From RYN-230 sp963844695 (GTDB lineage: Bacteria > Actinomycetota > Actinomycetes > Streptosporangiales > Streptosporangiaceae): 64,000 nt of DNA. Positions 1 to 8,199 of the stretch are shown piece after piece. The stretch covers positions 62,001 through 126,000 of the forward strand of contig CAWJPL010000005.1 of the NCBI GenBank assembly GCA_963844695.1. Direction: 5' to 3'. The first letter of the stretch is position 1; each line of letters begins with the position of its first letter. The notes under the pieces are model-generated. The model had not been told where the DNA came from. It saw only the letters and a program-made list of their open reading frames with translations, and made no database searches. The translations under genes were made by a program, and so were the position numbers.

Positions 1-107
1 CGTGCGCATGGCGGAGAGGGCAGCGGGCAACCTGCGGCTGCTCTGTCCGGTGATGTCAATGAACCGTCTGCGTGCAATCATCGGATGTGGTCCCTTGCGT
101 GCGGATC

Positions 108-271
108 GCCGAGGGCTGAGTGCTCCAGGGGTTGACCCTGGCTGCGGCCGCCTGGCGGCCGGACAGGACCTGAAGATGGGACACCGTGCTGGCGCGTCCG
201 CGAGGTTCCAGGTCGCGGGCGAAGCACTCGATGTCGGCGCGGCGTACTTGGTAAAGCCGCAGGTCACCACC
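108..271 (-). pseudogene. Tyrosine recombinase N-terminal (core-binding) remnant
   Basis: Read on the minus strand, this stretch gives a peptide containing YQVRRADIECFARDLEPRGR followed by an STVSHLQVL-like helix. That is the style of the SAM-like DNA-binding N-terminal domain of phage/XerD-type tyrosine integrases. There is no start codon, a stop lies just upstream, and no catalytic domain (R-H-R-Y) follows. I read it as a decayed fragment. Recognition is from family pattern only, so an unrelated helical protein remains possible. Confidence 0.45.
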
Positions 272-413
272 CTAACACGGCCGCCAGCCGACCGCCGGCC
301 CGTGGGCTGGCCGGTTCATCGACAGGCTGCCGCGCGAGCGCAGCGGCACCGCCCGTGAGACACATCGCCGTCGGACTGGCCACAGTCGTGGCGCGGGCGC
401 TTCCATACCGTGA

Positions 414-698
414 CGTCAGACGACCTCGCACGGTCCCGAACGGCGGGCCGGGCTGGTTGGTGGTCCCGACGTATGGGAAGTCATCCGCGCGGTCAAGTCT
501 GCCCGTGCTGCAGAGCCTGGCCTGGCTGAGGATGATCTGCTTGCGCTGGTGGCTGAGAACACAGGTATCCCGGTACGCCTTACCCGTGCCGCCGTCCGGT
601 ACTGGGCCTGCTACGCCGAGGAGATCGACGCAGAGATAGCCGCCGCGGAGGCGGCTGAAGACGCCTGGCGGCGGGAGCGCCAGCTGCTGGCCGGCTAG
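414..698 (+). CDS. Antitoxin-like protein paired with DUF5615 toxin (start unresolved)
   Basis: The open frame encodes LVGGPDVWEVIRAVKSARAA and, further on, a VRAAVRYWACYAEEIDAEI-like stretch with an acidic helical end. This resembles the small helical antitoxins that precede DUF5615 PIN-like toxins in actinobacteria. It stops 4 bp before the toxin start, so the pair is almost certainly co-transcribed. No ATG, GTG or TTG occurs in frame before the conserved part, and a TGA lies at 411-413. The N-terminus is therefore frameshifted, decayed or uses an odd start. The coordinates give the open frame, not a confirmed start. Confidence 0.55.
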   Translation, partial: RQTTSHGPERRAGLVGGPDVWEVIRAVKSARAAEPGLAEDDLLALVAENTGIPVRLTRAAVRYWACYAEEIDAEIAAAEAAEDAWRRERQLLAG

Positions 699-702
699 GA
701 CC

Positions 703-1062
703 GTGAGTTACCCGCTGCTGCTCGATGAGATGCTCTCCGGCACGATCGCCGGGCAAGTCCGGGGCAAAGGCCATGACGTCCTCGCCGTCGTGGCCGACCC
801 GGCCCTGGTCGCGCTGCCTGACGAGCAGATCCTCGCTCACGCCGCCCGCGCCGGGCGAGCTTTGGTCACCGCCAACATCAAGGACTTCATCCCGCTGGAT
901 ACCCGCTACCGGGCAGCCAGCCAGCAACATGCCGGACTGATCCTCGTCTCGGCCAAGACCTTCCTCCAGGACCGCAGCTACACCGCCGCTGTGATCAGTG
1001 CCCTTCTCGACCAGTCTCCCCCGCTCCAGCCCGGCCAGGTCGCGTTCCTAGCTCGCTCATGA
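703..1062 (+). CDS. DUF5615 family PIN-like protein (probable toxin)
   Basis: A 119-residue protein starting at GTG. It opens with the PIN-like LLLDEML motif, has acidic positions around ALPDEQIL and continues with ALVTANIKDF, the order seen in DUF5615/Mut7-C-like PIN-fold proteins. Relatives are predicted metal-dependent RNases of toxin-antitoxin pairs. The preceding antitoxin-like frame ends 4 bp upstream, which fits a two-gene operon. Length is normal for the family and the acidic residues are present, so the protein itself looks intact. Its substrate is unknown. Confidence 0.75.
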   Translation: MSYPLLLDEMLSGTIAGQVRGKGHDVLAVVADPALVALPDEQILAHAARAGRALVTANIKDFIPLDTRYRAASQQHAGLILVSAKTFLQDRSYTAAVISALLDQSPPLQPGQVAFLARS

Positions 1063-1096
1063 CCGCGCGCGGCGCCCAGCCTGGAATGCCGGCCGG

Positions 1097-1678
1097 TCAG
1101 GCCGCCCGCACGGCGATCCCCGGATAGTCAACCACCAGACCGGATTCGTCATACGCCAGGCGGCAGCTGAAGCCAAAGACGGGAGCGTTGTAGTCAAAGC
1201 ACTGGCGGGAGGCCTGGCCGGGAGTACGCGAATAGGTCTGCTCCAGCCGCTCCACGCCCAGGCCGGCAGCGCGGACGTAGGCGGCTGGGGCATCCTCCCG
1301 GGCTCCGGCGGGGAGGGCCATCCGGTGCACGGGCAGCGCGTTGGTCATGGCCGAGGACTCCAGGTCAACGTCGAGACAGCCATCGAGGTGCGCGGCGCGT
1401 TCACCGTCAACCAGCCAGCGGCCTGCCCCGTCAGCCTCAAGCAGCCTTGAGCTGAATCCGGTCCGGGACCGTCCCTGGATCCGTGCGCTGCGGGTAGCCC
1501 AGCCCGCGTCCAGTTCTATGGCGTACTCAACGACCCAGGTATCGCCGTCCTCGACCGCAGTGGTCCACCCCTCGATCCCCCACCCACCAGCGCCAGCCTG
1601 GAAGTACACCACTTCGAAGCCGGAGCGGGCACCCCGGTGCCGCCACGCAGCCGTCGCGGGCACTCTGGCGAACGACAT
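1097..1678 (-). CDS. Putative glycolipid-binding protein (DUF1089 type)
   Basis: About 193 residues. The beginning, with AAWRHRGARSGFEVVYF, the WVVEYAIELDAGW block and the late YNAPVFGFSCRLAYDESGLV block match the putative glycolipid-binding family (PF06475). There is no signal peptide or membrane helix, so it is probably cytosolic. The ATG at 1678 is preferred because GGGAAAG lies at a suitable distance; a GTG three codons upstream is an alternative. It is convergent with the toxin gene, and divergent from the arginase-like gene with about 120 bp between. No enzymatic role is established for the family. Confidence 0.65.
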   Translation of the reverse strand: MSFARVPATAAWRHRGARSGFEVVYFQAGAGGWGIEGWTTAVEDGDTWVVEYAIELDAGWATRSARIQGRSRTGFSSRLLEADGAGRWLVDGERAAHLDGCLDVDLESSAMTNALPVHRMALPAGAREDAPAAYVRAAGLGVERLEQTYSRTPGQASRQCFDYNAPVFGFSCRLAYDESGLVVDYPGIAVRAA

Positions 1679-1797
1679 GCCAATCACTTTCCCATCGAGT
1701 CACGGTGATAACAGGCCGGCCATAACTCACCTGCCGCTGCCGGGCGGGGCTGTCGGTCAGTGGCGCCACTGGGGCGGGCGCCGGTAGCCTCTCCCCG

Positions 1798-2706
1798 ATG
1801 AGCAGGATCTCGGTCGTGGGCGTTCCAAGCAGCGCGGCCAGCTACGCGGCCGGCCAGGACCTGGCGCCTGAGGCGTTGCGCTCGGCCGGGCTGCTCGACC
1901 AGCTCGTCGCCGCCGGCCTCGAGGTGCATGACGACGGGGACCTGCCTCACCAGGCCTGGAGCCCGGACCGGGAGCACCCGCTGGCCCAGAACGCCGGCCA
2001 GGCGACTACGTCCGTGCAGCAGCTAGCGGACCGGCTCGACCCGCTGCTCGCGCGTGGCGACATCGCGCTGGTGCTCGGCGGGAACTGTACCGTCGCCCTC
2101 GGCGTCATGGCGGCACTGCGGCTCCTGGGCGCCGGGACGCCGGGACTGCTGTACGTCGACCGCCACTACGACATGAACACTCCCGAAAGCACCACCGACG
2201 GGGCGCTGGACTGGATGGGGCTCGCGCATGCGCTGGCCCTGCCGGGCTGCCTGGACACCCTGGCCGGGGCGTTCGGGTCACGGCCACTGCTCGAGCCGGA
2301 CCAGGTGGCCTGGCTCGGGGTCGAGCCCCTGATCGCCACGCAGTGGGAGCGCGAGCAGGCGGATCGGCTCGGCTTGCAGGTCACCACCAGCCAGGCGCTC
2401 GCCGCCGACCCGGTCGCCACCGCCCTGACCGCGCTCAGCCAGCTTCCTGCAGGGCCGCTCGCCCTTCACCTCGACGTCAACGTCATGGACTTCATCGACG
2501 CCCCGCTGGCGGAGAACACTGACTGCCGCAACACGGGCCCTACCCTCGACCAGGTCGCCGAGGCGCTCACGGCGGCGACCCGGGATCAGCGGATGCGAGC
2601 GCTGTCGATCGGCGAGCTCAACCCGACGCGCTGCGCCGGAGACCCTGACGCGCTTCCCCGCTTCGTCCGCAGCGTCGCAGGCATACTCGCAGCCACCACT
2701 CACTGA
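1798..2706 (+). CDS. Arginase/agmatinase-fold protein with altered metal ligands
   Basis: A 302-residue ureohydrolase-fold protein. The three metal-site motifs are recognisable but changed. GGDH(S) reads GGNCT (residues 94-98). DAHxD reads DRHYD (121-125), keeping Asp121, His123 and Asp125. The DVD motif reads HLDVNVMDF, so the second Asp is Asn228. In arginases the His of the first motif and both Asp of the last bind the Mn pair. Activity may therefore be changed or lost. A Cys at the first position is seen in some actinobacterial relatives. A dimethylargininase lies 2.6 kb downstream, but the two are not in one operon. Confidence 0.8.
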   Translation: MSRISVVGVPSSAASYAAGQDLAPEALRSAGLLDQLVAAGLEVHDDGDLPHQAWSPDREHPLAQNAGQATTSVQQLADRLDPLLARGDIALVLGGNCTVALGVMAALRLLGAGTPGLLYVDRHYDMNTPESTTDGALDWMGLAHALALPGCLDTLAGAFGSRPLLEPDQVAWLGVEPLIATQWEREQADRLGLQVTTSQALAADPVATALTALSQLPAGPLALHLDVNVMDFIDAPLAENTDCRNTGPTLDQVAEALTAATRDQRMRALSIGELNPTRCAGDPDALPRFVRSVAGILAATTH

Positions 2707-2985
2707 TCTTCAAGCTGCGACGGCAACGACTGAGCTGGAACCAGGAGGAGCTGTAGCCCCTTCCAGCCTCATCTCCGTCACGTCACTGAATAGCTTCCCG
2801 GCAGGACGCGCATCCCCGCCGTTCGGCGCGGTTGCCGGGGATGAAATCCGATCATGCCCGGCAGGGGGGTGAACGACAGAGCGCGCCCGGCACTGGTCTC
2901 GGCCGGTTGAGTCAAGTGCTGTTTCCGGGAGGTCGTGCATGACGGCGCGCCCGCGGGGCTCCCTGCCCTGCGGGCGTGCCGTGTC

Positions 2986-3219
2986 CTAGTGCTGGCGCTG
3001 GGCCCTGGCGAACAGCCGACGGGCGAGCCACAGGTGCAGCGCGGCCGGCGCCACCAGCGCCGCGCCCCAGTGGTAGCCGCGGGACCAGAAGATCCCCGCC
3101 AGCACCAGCAGCCAGATCGCCACCGCGACCCTTACCCAGGCCACCGTCTGTGGGTCGCGCCTGGAATGCGGGCCTGCCAGGATCCCTGCGCTGTTGGCCG
3201 TGTCGTGCGTTGCTGCCAT
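2986..3219 (-). CDS. Small membrane protein, paralogue A
   Basis: 77 residues from ATG, with AAGGTG at Shine-Dalgarno distance; a GTG at 3228 is an alternative start. The N-terminus is polar. Two hydrophobic segments follow, the first around VAIWLLVLAGIFW and the second around ALVAPAALHLWLA, and the tail is basic. A two-helix membrane protein is likely. The second copy at 53074-53307 differs at only a few residues. Synonymous and conservative changes suggest both are under selection. Function unknown. A palindromic operator overlaps its promoter. Confidence 0.7.
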   Translation of the reverse strand: MAATHDTANSAGILAGPHSRRDPQTVAWVRVAVAIWLLVLAGIFWSRGYHWGAALVAPAALHLWLARRLFARAQRQH

Positions 3220-3239
3220 CTCCCTCACCTTCCATCTAC

Positions 3240-3275
3240 TTTATGCGGCAAACCTAGTCTACTTTGCCGCGTAAA
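3240..3275 (-). promoter_or_regulatory. Promoter with overlapping 13-10-13 palindromic operator (copy 1)
   Basis: Read on the minus strand, TTGACT (-35) is followed 18 bp later by TAGGTT (-10). An inverted repeat TTTACGCGGCAAA / TTTGCCGCATAAA, with a 10-bp spacer and one mismatch, covers the whole core promoter just upstream of the small membrane-protein gene. The layout is that of a repressor operator. The same site is kept in copy 2 at 53018-53053. Confidence 0.75.
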
Positions 3276-3431
3276 GTCAAGCTCTGGAGGCGTCCGCGTC
3301 CGAGTCACCGGGATGCGCCCAGCCCGCTGGCCGCGCTGGCCCTCGCCGGCCGCGGGCGCATACGGCTGGCAGCCACCCGCGCCCCAGACAACACATCCGG
3401 TCATGCTCCGATCGGGTGCGGATGTCGGCAT

Positions 3432-4220
3432 CTACGTCCCGTGGTCCCCTGGCCGGGCGCGGTGGGGGGACGACTGGCCGCTGCGGGGCGCGGATGACGC
3501 CGGGGGACGTGGCGGCCCGGCGCCCTGATCCTCGTCAGCCTGCCTGGTTGGGGCCGCCTCCGCGAGGAGCCGGAGCAGTCCGTCGGCGAAGAAGCGGCCG
3601 AAGCGGTCGGGCGGCCAGCCGCGTGTCGTCGTCAGGCGGTCAAAGACGGCCGGGTCCATGAGCAGCCACACGATGTCGATGGCCTCGGAGCGGCCGAGGC
3701 CGGCCCGCAGCGGTGTCTTCCCGGTGAGGCCGTCGACGATCCAGCTGGCCGTCACGGCGCGCTGGGCGTTCAGCTGCTCGGCGAGCGGGACCAGGCGGTC
3801 GTCGCTACGAGCCCCTTCGAGGGCGGCAAGCACCAGCGCGTCTGACCGCTCGGCGGCCGGTACGAGGGTCGTGGCCACCGCGTCGAGGAAGGCCGTGGCG
3901 TCGGGCGCCGCCCGGGCCGACGCCGCCCACGGGCGTTCGAGCACGGGCATCGGCTCGTCGTCGCCGGCGATTGCGACGTCGATCGCCGCCTTGAGCAGGT
4001 CGGGCTTGGTCGGGAAGGCGAGCTCGACGGCGGCCACTGATACTCGTGCCGCGGCGGCCACTGCGGCGACGGTCGTCCCGGCGTAGCCGTGGGCGCGGAA
4101 CAGCCGGGTGGCCGCGCCGAGAATCCCGGCCCGGGTGCGGCGGGCCTTTGCCTCGCGCAGGGGCGAGCGATACGGACGCCGCCCGGACTGGGGCCCTCTG
4201 GGAGTTGCGCCGGCCATCAT
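3432..4220 (-). CDS. TetR family transcriptional regulator
   Basis: 262 residues from ATG at 4220. A basic leader is followed by a TetR DNA-binding domain (about 20-75): TRAGILGAATRLFRAHGYAG, TVAAVAAAARVS, with the usual YxxF region replaced by VELAFPTKPDLL. The C-terminal ligand domain resembles those of TetR/AcrR members and ends in a Pro/Arg-rich tail. It is divergent from two glyoxalase-family genes, and a short palindrome lies between them. That arrangement suggests local control and autoregulation. The ligand is unknown. Confidence 0.8.
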   Translation of the reverse strand: MMAGATPRGPQSGRRPYRSPLREAKARRTRAGILGAATRLFRAHGYAGTTVAAVAAAARVSVAAVELAFPTKPDLLKAAIDVAIAGDDEPMPVLERPWAASARAAPDATAFLDAVATTLVPAAERSDALVLAALEGARSDDRLVPLAEQLNAQRAVTASWIVDGLTGKTPLRAGLGRSEAIDIVWLLMDPAVFDRLTTTRGWPPDRFGRFFADGLLRLLAEAAPTRQADEDQGAGPPRPPASSAPRSGQSSPHRARPGDHGT

Positions 4221-4236
4221 GTTCACTAGGCTGTTA

Positions 4237-4252
4237 CCATAGCGAATTATGG
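4237..4252. promoter_or_regulatory. Candidate TetR operator
   Basis: The inverted repeat CCATA-GCGAAT-TATGG lies in the 51-bp divergent spacer between the TetR gene and the first VOC gene. Its position and size fit a TetR dimer site. No binding evidence is available. Confidence 0.45.
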
Positions 4253-4271
4253 CGTCGCCGAGGAGGACCCT

Positions 4272-4727
4272 GTGGACGTGGTAGCGAGCGGCCATCCCCC
4301 CGTAGTGCCGTGCGTCCAGGTCCAGTTGTCGGTTCGCCATGGGCGCGAGGCCGTGACGTTCTACGAAGCTGCGTTCGGGGCGCAGACGTGCTTCCGCCTC
4401 GGCGGGACCGACGAGCTCCCCGAGGTGGTAGCGCAGCTCCAGGTCGGCTCGACCCGGTTCTGGGTGGAGGACGAGTCGCCTGAGCACGGGAACTTCAGTC
4501 CCCAGACCCTGGAGGGCGCGACCGCACGGCTGCTGCTCGTCGTCGACGATCCGGCGGCAGCCGTCGAGCGGGCGCTGGCGGCAGGCGCTCGCGAGGTCCA
4601 CCCGGTGGCCGAGGTCTACGGCTGGCTGCTGGGCCGGGTCGTGGACCCATTCGGCCACCACTGGGAAATCGGACGTCCGCTCGGACCCTGGCCGCCGGCC
4701 GGCGAAGACGGAAAGGAACGCCCATGA
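4272..4727 (+). CDS. VOC family (PhnB-like glyoxalase/bleomycin resistance) protein
   Basis: 151 residues from GTG. The sequence follows the PhnB-like vicinal-oxygen-chelate pattern: an N-terminal strand VQVQLSVRHGREAVTFYEAA, a middle RFWVEDESPEHGNF block and a C-terminal GRVVDPFGHHWEIG with the typical His/Glu metal positions. It overlaps the next gene by 4 bp (ATGA), so the two are translationally coupled. Substrate unknown. Members range from metal-dependent isomerases to antibiotic-binding proteins. Confidence 0.75.
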   Translation: MDVVASGHPPVVPCVQVQLSVRHGREAVTFYEAAFGAQTCFRLGGTDELPEVVAQLQVGSTRFWVEDESPEHGNFSPQTLEGATARLLLVVDDPAAAVERALAAGAREVHPVAEVYGWLLGRVVDPFGHHWEIGRPLGPWPPAGEDGKERP

Positions 4728-5185
4728 GGAACAACCGCTCGGTGCCACCGGCAACGGTCGTGCCGGTACTCGTCTACCCCGACGTGCGCGCTGCAGTGGC
4801 CTTCCTGAGCGCTGCCTTCGGCTTTGCCGAGCGCACGCGGATCGGTGAAGACCATCGGGCCCAGCTAGCGGTCGGCGACGACGGTGCCGTGATCATCGCC
4901 GACGACGGCGGCGACCGGCGCCCGCCGCAGCCAGGCGGGGTCACCCACGTCGTCCGGGTCCGGGTCGCCGACGTGCACGCGGCGTTCGCCCGCGCCCGTG
5001 ACCATGGCGCCGTCGTGCTCGAGGCGCCAGTCGAACGGGTATACGGCGAGCGGGACTGCACTCTCGAGGACCTCGCCGGCCACCGCTGGCAACTGGCCGA
5101 GGCGGTGGCAGACGTGGCACCGGAGGAGTTCGGCTGCGAGACCGTCAGCCCATGGCCCGCCTATGAGGCAGGCAACACCAGCTGA
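4724..5185 (+). CDS. VOC family protein, second member
   Basis: 153 residues. A second vicinal-oxygen-chelate protein: PVLVYPDVRAAVAFLSAAFG at the N-terminus, HVVRVRVADVHAAFARARDH in the middle, and a LEDLAGHRWQLAEAV ending. In the last, the usual DPxGH reads EDLAGH. It starts inside the preceding VOC gene, so the two make one transcript divergent from the TetR gene. Two unequal VOC proteins together suggest one function with two parts, or a duplicated resistance/detoxification activity. Confidence 0.75.
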   Translation: MRNNRSVPPATVVPVLVYPDVRAAVAFLSAAFGFAERTRIGEDHRAQLAVGDDGAVIIADDGGDRRPPQPGGVTHVVRVRVADVHAAFARARDHGAVVLEAPVERVYGERDCTLEDLAGHRWQLAEAVADVAPEEFGCETVSPWPAYEAGNTS

Positions 5186-5331
5186 GCATGGCCTGTTGCT
5201 TATCGTCGCCTGGCAGTGGGACAGTTTCGGCGAGAGCAGCCGCCGGTGGCGGATGACAGGATGAGGTTCAGCACCTGGGCCGGATGCCTGGTGGTGGCCT
5301 GCGTCTGCCTGGTCAGGTAAGGGAGCGGCCG

Positions 5332-6096
5332 GTGAACGGCACGGCGCTGGTCCGCGCACCCAGCAGCAGGCTGGCTGAGGGCATCGTCACCCACATCAGC
5401 CGGACCCCGGTGGATGTGACCCGTGCCCGGGCCCAGCACGCGGCGTACGTCGGCGTGCTCGCGGCCTGCGGCTGGACGACCCAGCAGGTGCCGGCCGCTG
5501 AGGACTGCCCGGACTCGGTCTTCGTCGAAGACACGGTGGTGGTCTGCGAGGACCTCGCGGTGCTGACCCGTTCCGGCGCGTCCGCCCGCCGGGCCGAGGT
5601 CGCCGGCGTCGCCGCGACCGCCCGGTCGCTGGGCCTGCGCACCGCCGCGATCCAGGAACCAGGGACTCTCGACGGCGGGGATGTGCTCCAGGCCGGCCAC
5701 ACCGTCTATGTGGGCCGCGGCGGGCGGACCAACGGCGCGGCCATCCGCCAGCTGCGCGCACTGCTGGCCCCGCTGGGCCGCATCGTGGTCGCCGTCCCGC
5801 TGAGCGGCGTACTGCACCTGAAGTCCGCGGTGACCGCGCTGCCTGACGGCACGTTCCTGCTGCTACCGCAGCTGGTACCCGCCGGGCTGTTCCCGGCGGT
5901 CCGCCCGGTAGACGAGGAAAGCGGCTGCCATGTCGTCCCGCTGGGCGCCGACCGGGTGCTCATCGCCGCGTCCGCTCCCCGCACCGCGCAGCTCCTGGAC
6001 GACATCGGCTTCTCCCCGGTCGTGGTAGACATCAGCGAGTTCGAGAAACTTGAAGGCTGCGTGACCTGCCTCAGCGTGCTACTGCCCGGACAATAA
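5332..6096 (+). CDS. Dimethylargininase (NG,NG-dimethylarginine dimethylaminohydrolase)
   Basis: 254 residues using the GTG at 5332, which has GGGAGC upstream. This belongs to the amidinotransferase/DDAH family, which hydrolyses methylated arginine to citrulline and methylamine. Visible catalytic elements are Glu66 in VFVEDT, the DGGDVL loop near 114-119, His162 in LHLKSA and the nucleophile Cys246 in GCVTCLS. All are in the expected order and the length is normal, so the enzyme looks active. An in-frame upstream start at 5284 adds residues the family does not have. Confidence 0.88.
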   Translation: MNGTALVRAPSSRLAEGIVTHISRTPVDVTRARAQHAAYVGVLAACGWTTQQVPAAEDCPDSVFVEDTVVVCEDLAVLTRSGASARRAEVAGVAATARSLGLRTAAIQEPGTLDGGDVLQAGHTVYVGRGGRTNGAAIRQLRALLAPLGRIVVAVPLSGVLHLKSAVTALPDGTFLLLPQLVPAGLFPAVRPVDEESGCHVVPLGADRVLIAASAPRTAQLLDDIGFSPVVVDISEFEKLEGCVTCLSVLLPGQ

Positions 6097-6419
6097 CACC
6101 GGGTCTCTGGCCCACCAGCCCGGCCATCAGAGAGCCTAGGCTGCGGGCTGGCTCAGGCTGGTATTCCAGCGCCAGCGGCGTAGTCGTCAACGACGACAAC
6201 AGTACTTTCGTCGTCATGGCAGAGACCGGAATGGGCCGCGCCGCGCGAGATCTCGCCCAGACCAATCCTGGCCACATGCACCGCGGTCACGAACTGTGGA
6301 ACATCAGCCTCAAGTTCGCGTGCGAAAGCTGACCGCACATTTATCCGTAGCGATTTACTCGACTGCCACTTGGCTGGTGCCGCGACCCGCAGCGTGACCC
6401 CATGACTGACGTGGTTGTT
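6097..6419. other. Intergenic stretch, no convincing gene
   Basis: This 320-bp gap between the dimethylargininase and the GH26-like pseudogene holds a 61-codon open frame on the minus strand (6153-6338). Its product, beginning MRSAFARELEADVPQFVTAV, has plausible composition, but there is no recognised family and no clear ribosome-binding site. I see no strong terminator. Confidence 0.3.
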
Positions 6420-7538
6420 TCAGGGAGAGATTAGTCTCGCCCCGGACATGGCTCGTCGGAATGCTGCTTTGGCGGGGACGCTGTCCTCGAGCCGCCAGTC
6501 CACATGGCCGGTCCCGGAGGGCTGGGTCGTCTGGTCGAACCACACCAGCCCGATCGTTTGGTACTTGCGCATGCCCTGGAACAGGTTGGAGACTCCGGCG
6601 GGCTGGGCCGGGCCAGCCGCGACGGCGCTGGAGAGCAGTACCGGCTTGCTGGTGAACGCCCGTACCTGGTTGATGGTGTGGCCGAAGACGCGGGCGAAGG
6701 TATCCGACGGGCGGGAGTAGTACCCGTCGATACCGACCCAGGAGACGTAGTTTGTGCCGGGCCACCACGAGGCGGCCGGCCTGGTATCGGCCCGGTCCGC
6801 GTTAATGGTCCACAGCCAGGTGACGTTGTCGGCGCCCAGGGCGCGGAAGAGCGTGACGATGTGCCGCCAGGCGTCCACGAACGTAGCTGGCGGGGTGTGG
6901 CCGTAGCCCCACGAGTACCAGGGGGCGTTCATCTCGTGGCCGAAGCTGATGATCACGGCGCGGCCGAAGTCCCGGACGCTCTCGGCATACGAACTCAGGT
7001 AACCGTCGTAGCGGCCCGCCGCGATCCTCTTGGCAGTGACGAAGGTGGGGTCCATCTGCACCAGCACGAATGCGCCGTGCCTGCGGAGTGTCTGCGCGTA
7101 CGACGTCGGGAAGGGCTCGTACCAGCCGCTGAAGCATTCCACGATGTTCGGCTGCCCGGCCTGCTGCCTTCGCGAAGCTCGCGACCGGCCCGTAGCCATG
7201 TCCCGAGGGATCAACGCCAAGATACGCAGGCCTGACGGGCGCGGCCGCGTGCGTGGCTCGCTCAGCGGAGGAGCGGACTGGGGAAGAGGGACCGGAGCGG
7301 CCGCCGAAGATGACGGCGGAGGCGACAATCACGACGCCGACCATGATCGCTGAGGCGGCCGGTGCGCCCCAGCTCTGCCAGACCCGCTACGCCGGCGTTC
7401 TTCTTTTCTCACCGCCACCGTGGGCGAGAAAAAAGAACGCCGGCGGCGGGGCGGCAGGAGCAGCGGCGGCGCATAGGGCTCGATTTCGTCGGCCCTCGCG
7501 CGGATGGCCGCGCGGAGCTTGTCCTCGATCGGTGTCAT
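6420..7538 (-). pseudogene. Anti-sigma-like N-terminus fused to membrane-anchored GH26-type domain, frameshifted
   Basis: The gene begins at 7538, overlapping the sigma-factor stop by 4 bp, with MTPIEDKLRAAIRARADEIE, the usual opening of SigE-partner anti-sigma-like proteins. A membrane segment (VGVVIVASAVIFGG) follows in a second frame, and a GH26 (beta-mannanase-like) domain in a third segment. Two shifts break it. One lies in or beside a 20-bp hairpin at 7391-7444. The other is an extra G at 7155-7157; removing it joins FAKAAGR to QPNIVECFSGW. The catalytic acid motif FGHEMN is kept, but the usual nucleophile Glu appears replaced (KPVLLSSAV). It is either a pseudogene or an assembly artefact in a real membrane glycosidase. 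Confidence 0.7.
7391..7444. repeat. Near-perfect 20-bp inverted repeat inside the broken anti-sigma/GH26 gene
   Basis: The left arm GCCGGCGTTCTTCTTTTCTC (7391-7410) and the right arm GAGAAAAAAGAACGCCGGC (7426-7444) are complementary except for one missing base, around a 15-nt loop. It lies within coding sequence, exactly where the reading frame is lost. An inverted copy of the RRRRSFF-coding stretch therefore seems to have been added beside the original, as in quasi-palindrome template switching. Confidence 0.7.
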
Positions 7539-8134
7539 GAGGTCTCCTTCAGGACCCGTGCGAGCGCGGCAAGACCCCGGTGAGCGTTGGACCGGACAGT
7601 GCTCTGCCGGATGCCCATCACACGCGAGATCTCCTCGTCCGACAGGTCGAGGTAGAAACGCAGCACCAGCGCCTCACGCTGACGGTCCGGCAGACGTCCC
7701 AAGGCGCGGATCAGCTCCACGCGTTCCTCGCCGTTCAGGACCGCGGTCTCGGGGGAGATCGCCGGCAGCTCGTACTCCACACTTGTGCGACGTACCACCC
7801 GGCGGCGGAGCACCGAACGGCAGCCATTGAGCACCGATGACCGCACGTAGTACAACGCGCTGTCCGCTTTGGCCAGGCGGTCCCAGCGGCGGTAGAGATC
7901 GCAGAAAGCTTCCTGTACCACATCCTCGGCGCTTGGCCGATCGCCGAGCATGATCCAGGCCAGCCGGATCAAGCTCACCGCACTTGCCTGGTAGAGCGCG
8001 CCGACTGCCACCTCCGCGCTGTCACCGGTCTCAGAGCGCGGCCGGGCAGTCCCAGGGAGGCAGACAGCGGCCACATCGCCCGGATCGTCAGGGTTCACAC
8101 AAGAAGAGACGCGTGACCCCGTCTCCTGCTGCAT
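7535..8134 (-). CDS. SigE-family ECF RNA polymerase sigma factor
   Basis: 199 residues. Region 2 (about 45-110) includes LYQASAVSLIRLAWIMLGDR and AEDVVQEAFCDLYRRWDRL. Region 4 (about 140-195) includes LGRLPDRQREALVLRFYLDL and a helix-turn-helix EEISRVMGIRQSTVRSNAHR. A Pro/Asp-rich N-terminal extension of about 40 residues is present. It overlaps the following anti-sigma-like gene by ATGA, the usual arrangement for a sigma factor and its membrane partner. That partner is broken, so the sigma factor may be uncontrolled or the pair defunct. Confidence 0.88.
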   Translation of the reverse strand: MQQETGSRVSSCVNPDDPGDVAAVCLPGTARPRSETGDSAEVAVGALYQASAVSLIRLAWIMLGDRPSAEDVVQEAFCDLYRRWDRLAKADSALYYVRSSVLNGCRSVLRRRVVRRTSVEYELPAISPETAVLNGEERVELIRALGRLPDRQREALVLRFYLDLSDEEISRVMGIRQSTVRSNAHRGLAALARVLKETS

Positions 8135-8183
8135 GCTTCCACGGCCGATTTCGGCGGGATGGCCCCAACGAGGTCATTGGGTG

Positions 8184-8199
8184 CTGTCGTTCACGACAG
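8184..8199. promoter_or_regulatory. Palindrome upstream of the ECF sigma gene
   Basis: CTGTCGT-TC-ACGACAG is a perfect 7-bp inverted repeat 50-65 bp upstream of the sigma-factor start. Its position suits an operator or an upstream promoter element. No family assignment is possible. Confidence 0.35.

Larger units (their letters stand above)
2885..3415. repeat. Long inverted duplication, copy 1
   Basis: About 530 bp that is largely identical, in inverted orientation, to 52879-53422. The duplicated unit holds a complete small membrane-protein gene, its operator/promoter, about 140 bp upstream and about 100 bp downstream. The copies differ by scattered substitutions and small indels, including a short insertion downstream of the gene in copy 2, so the duplication is not recent. 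No transposase or terminal repeats are visible at its ends. Confidence 0.85.
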
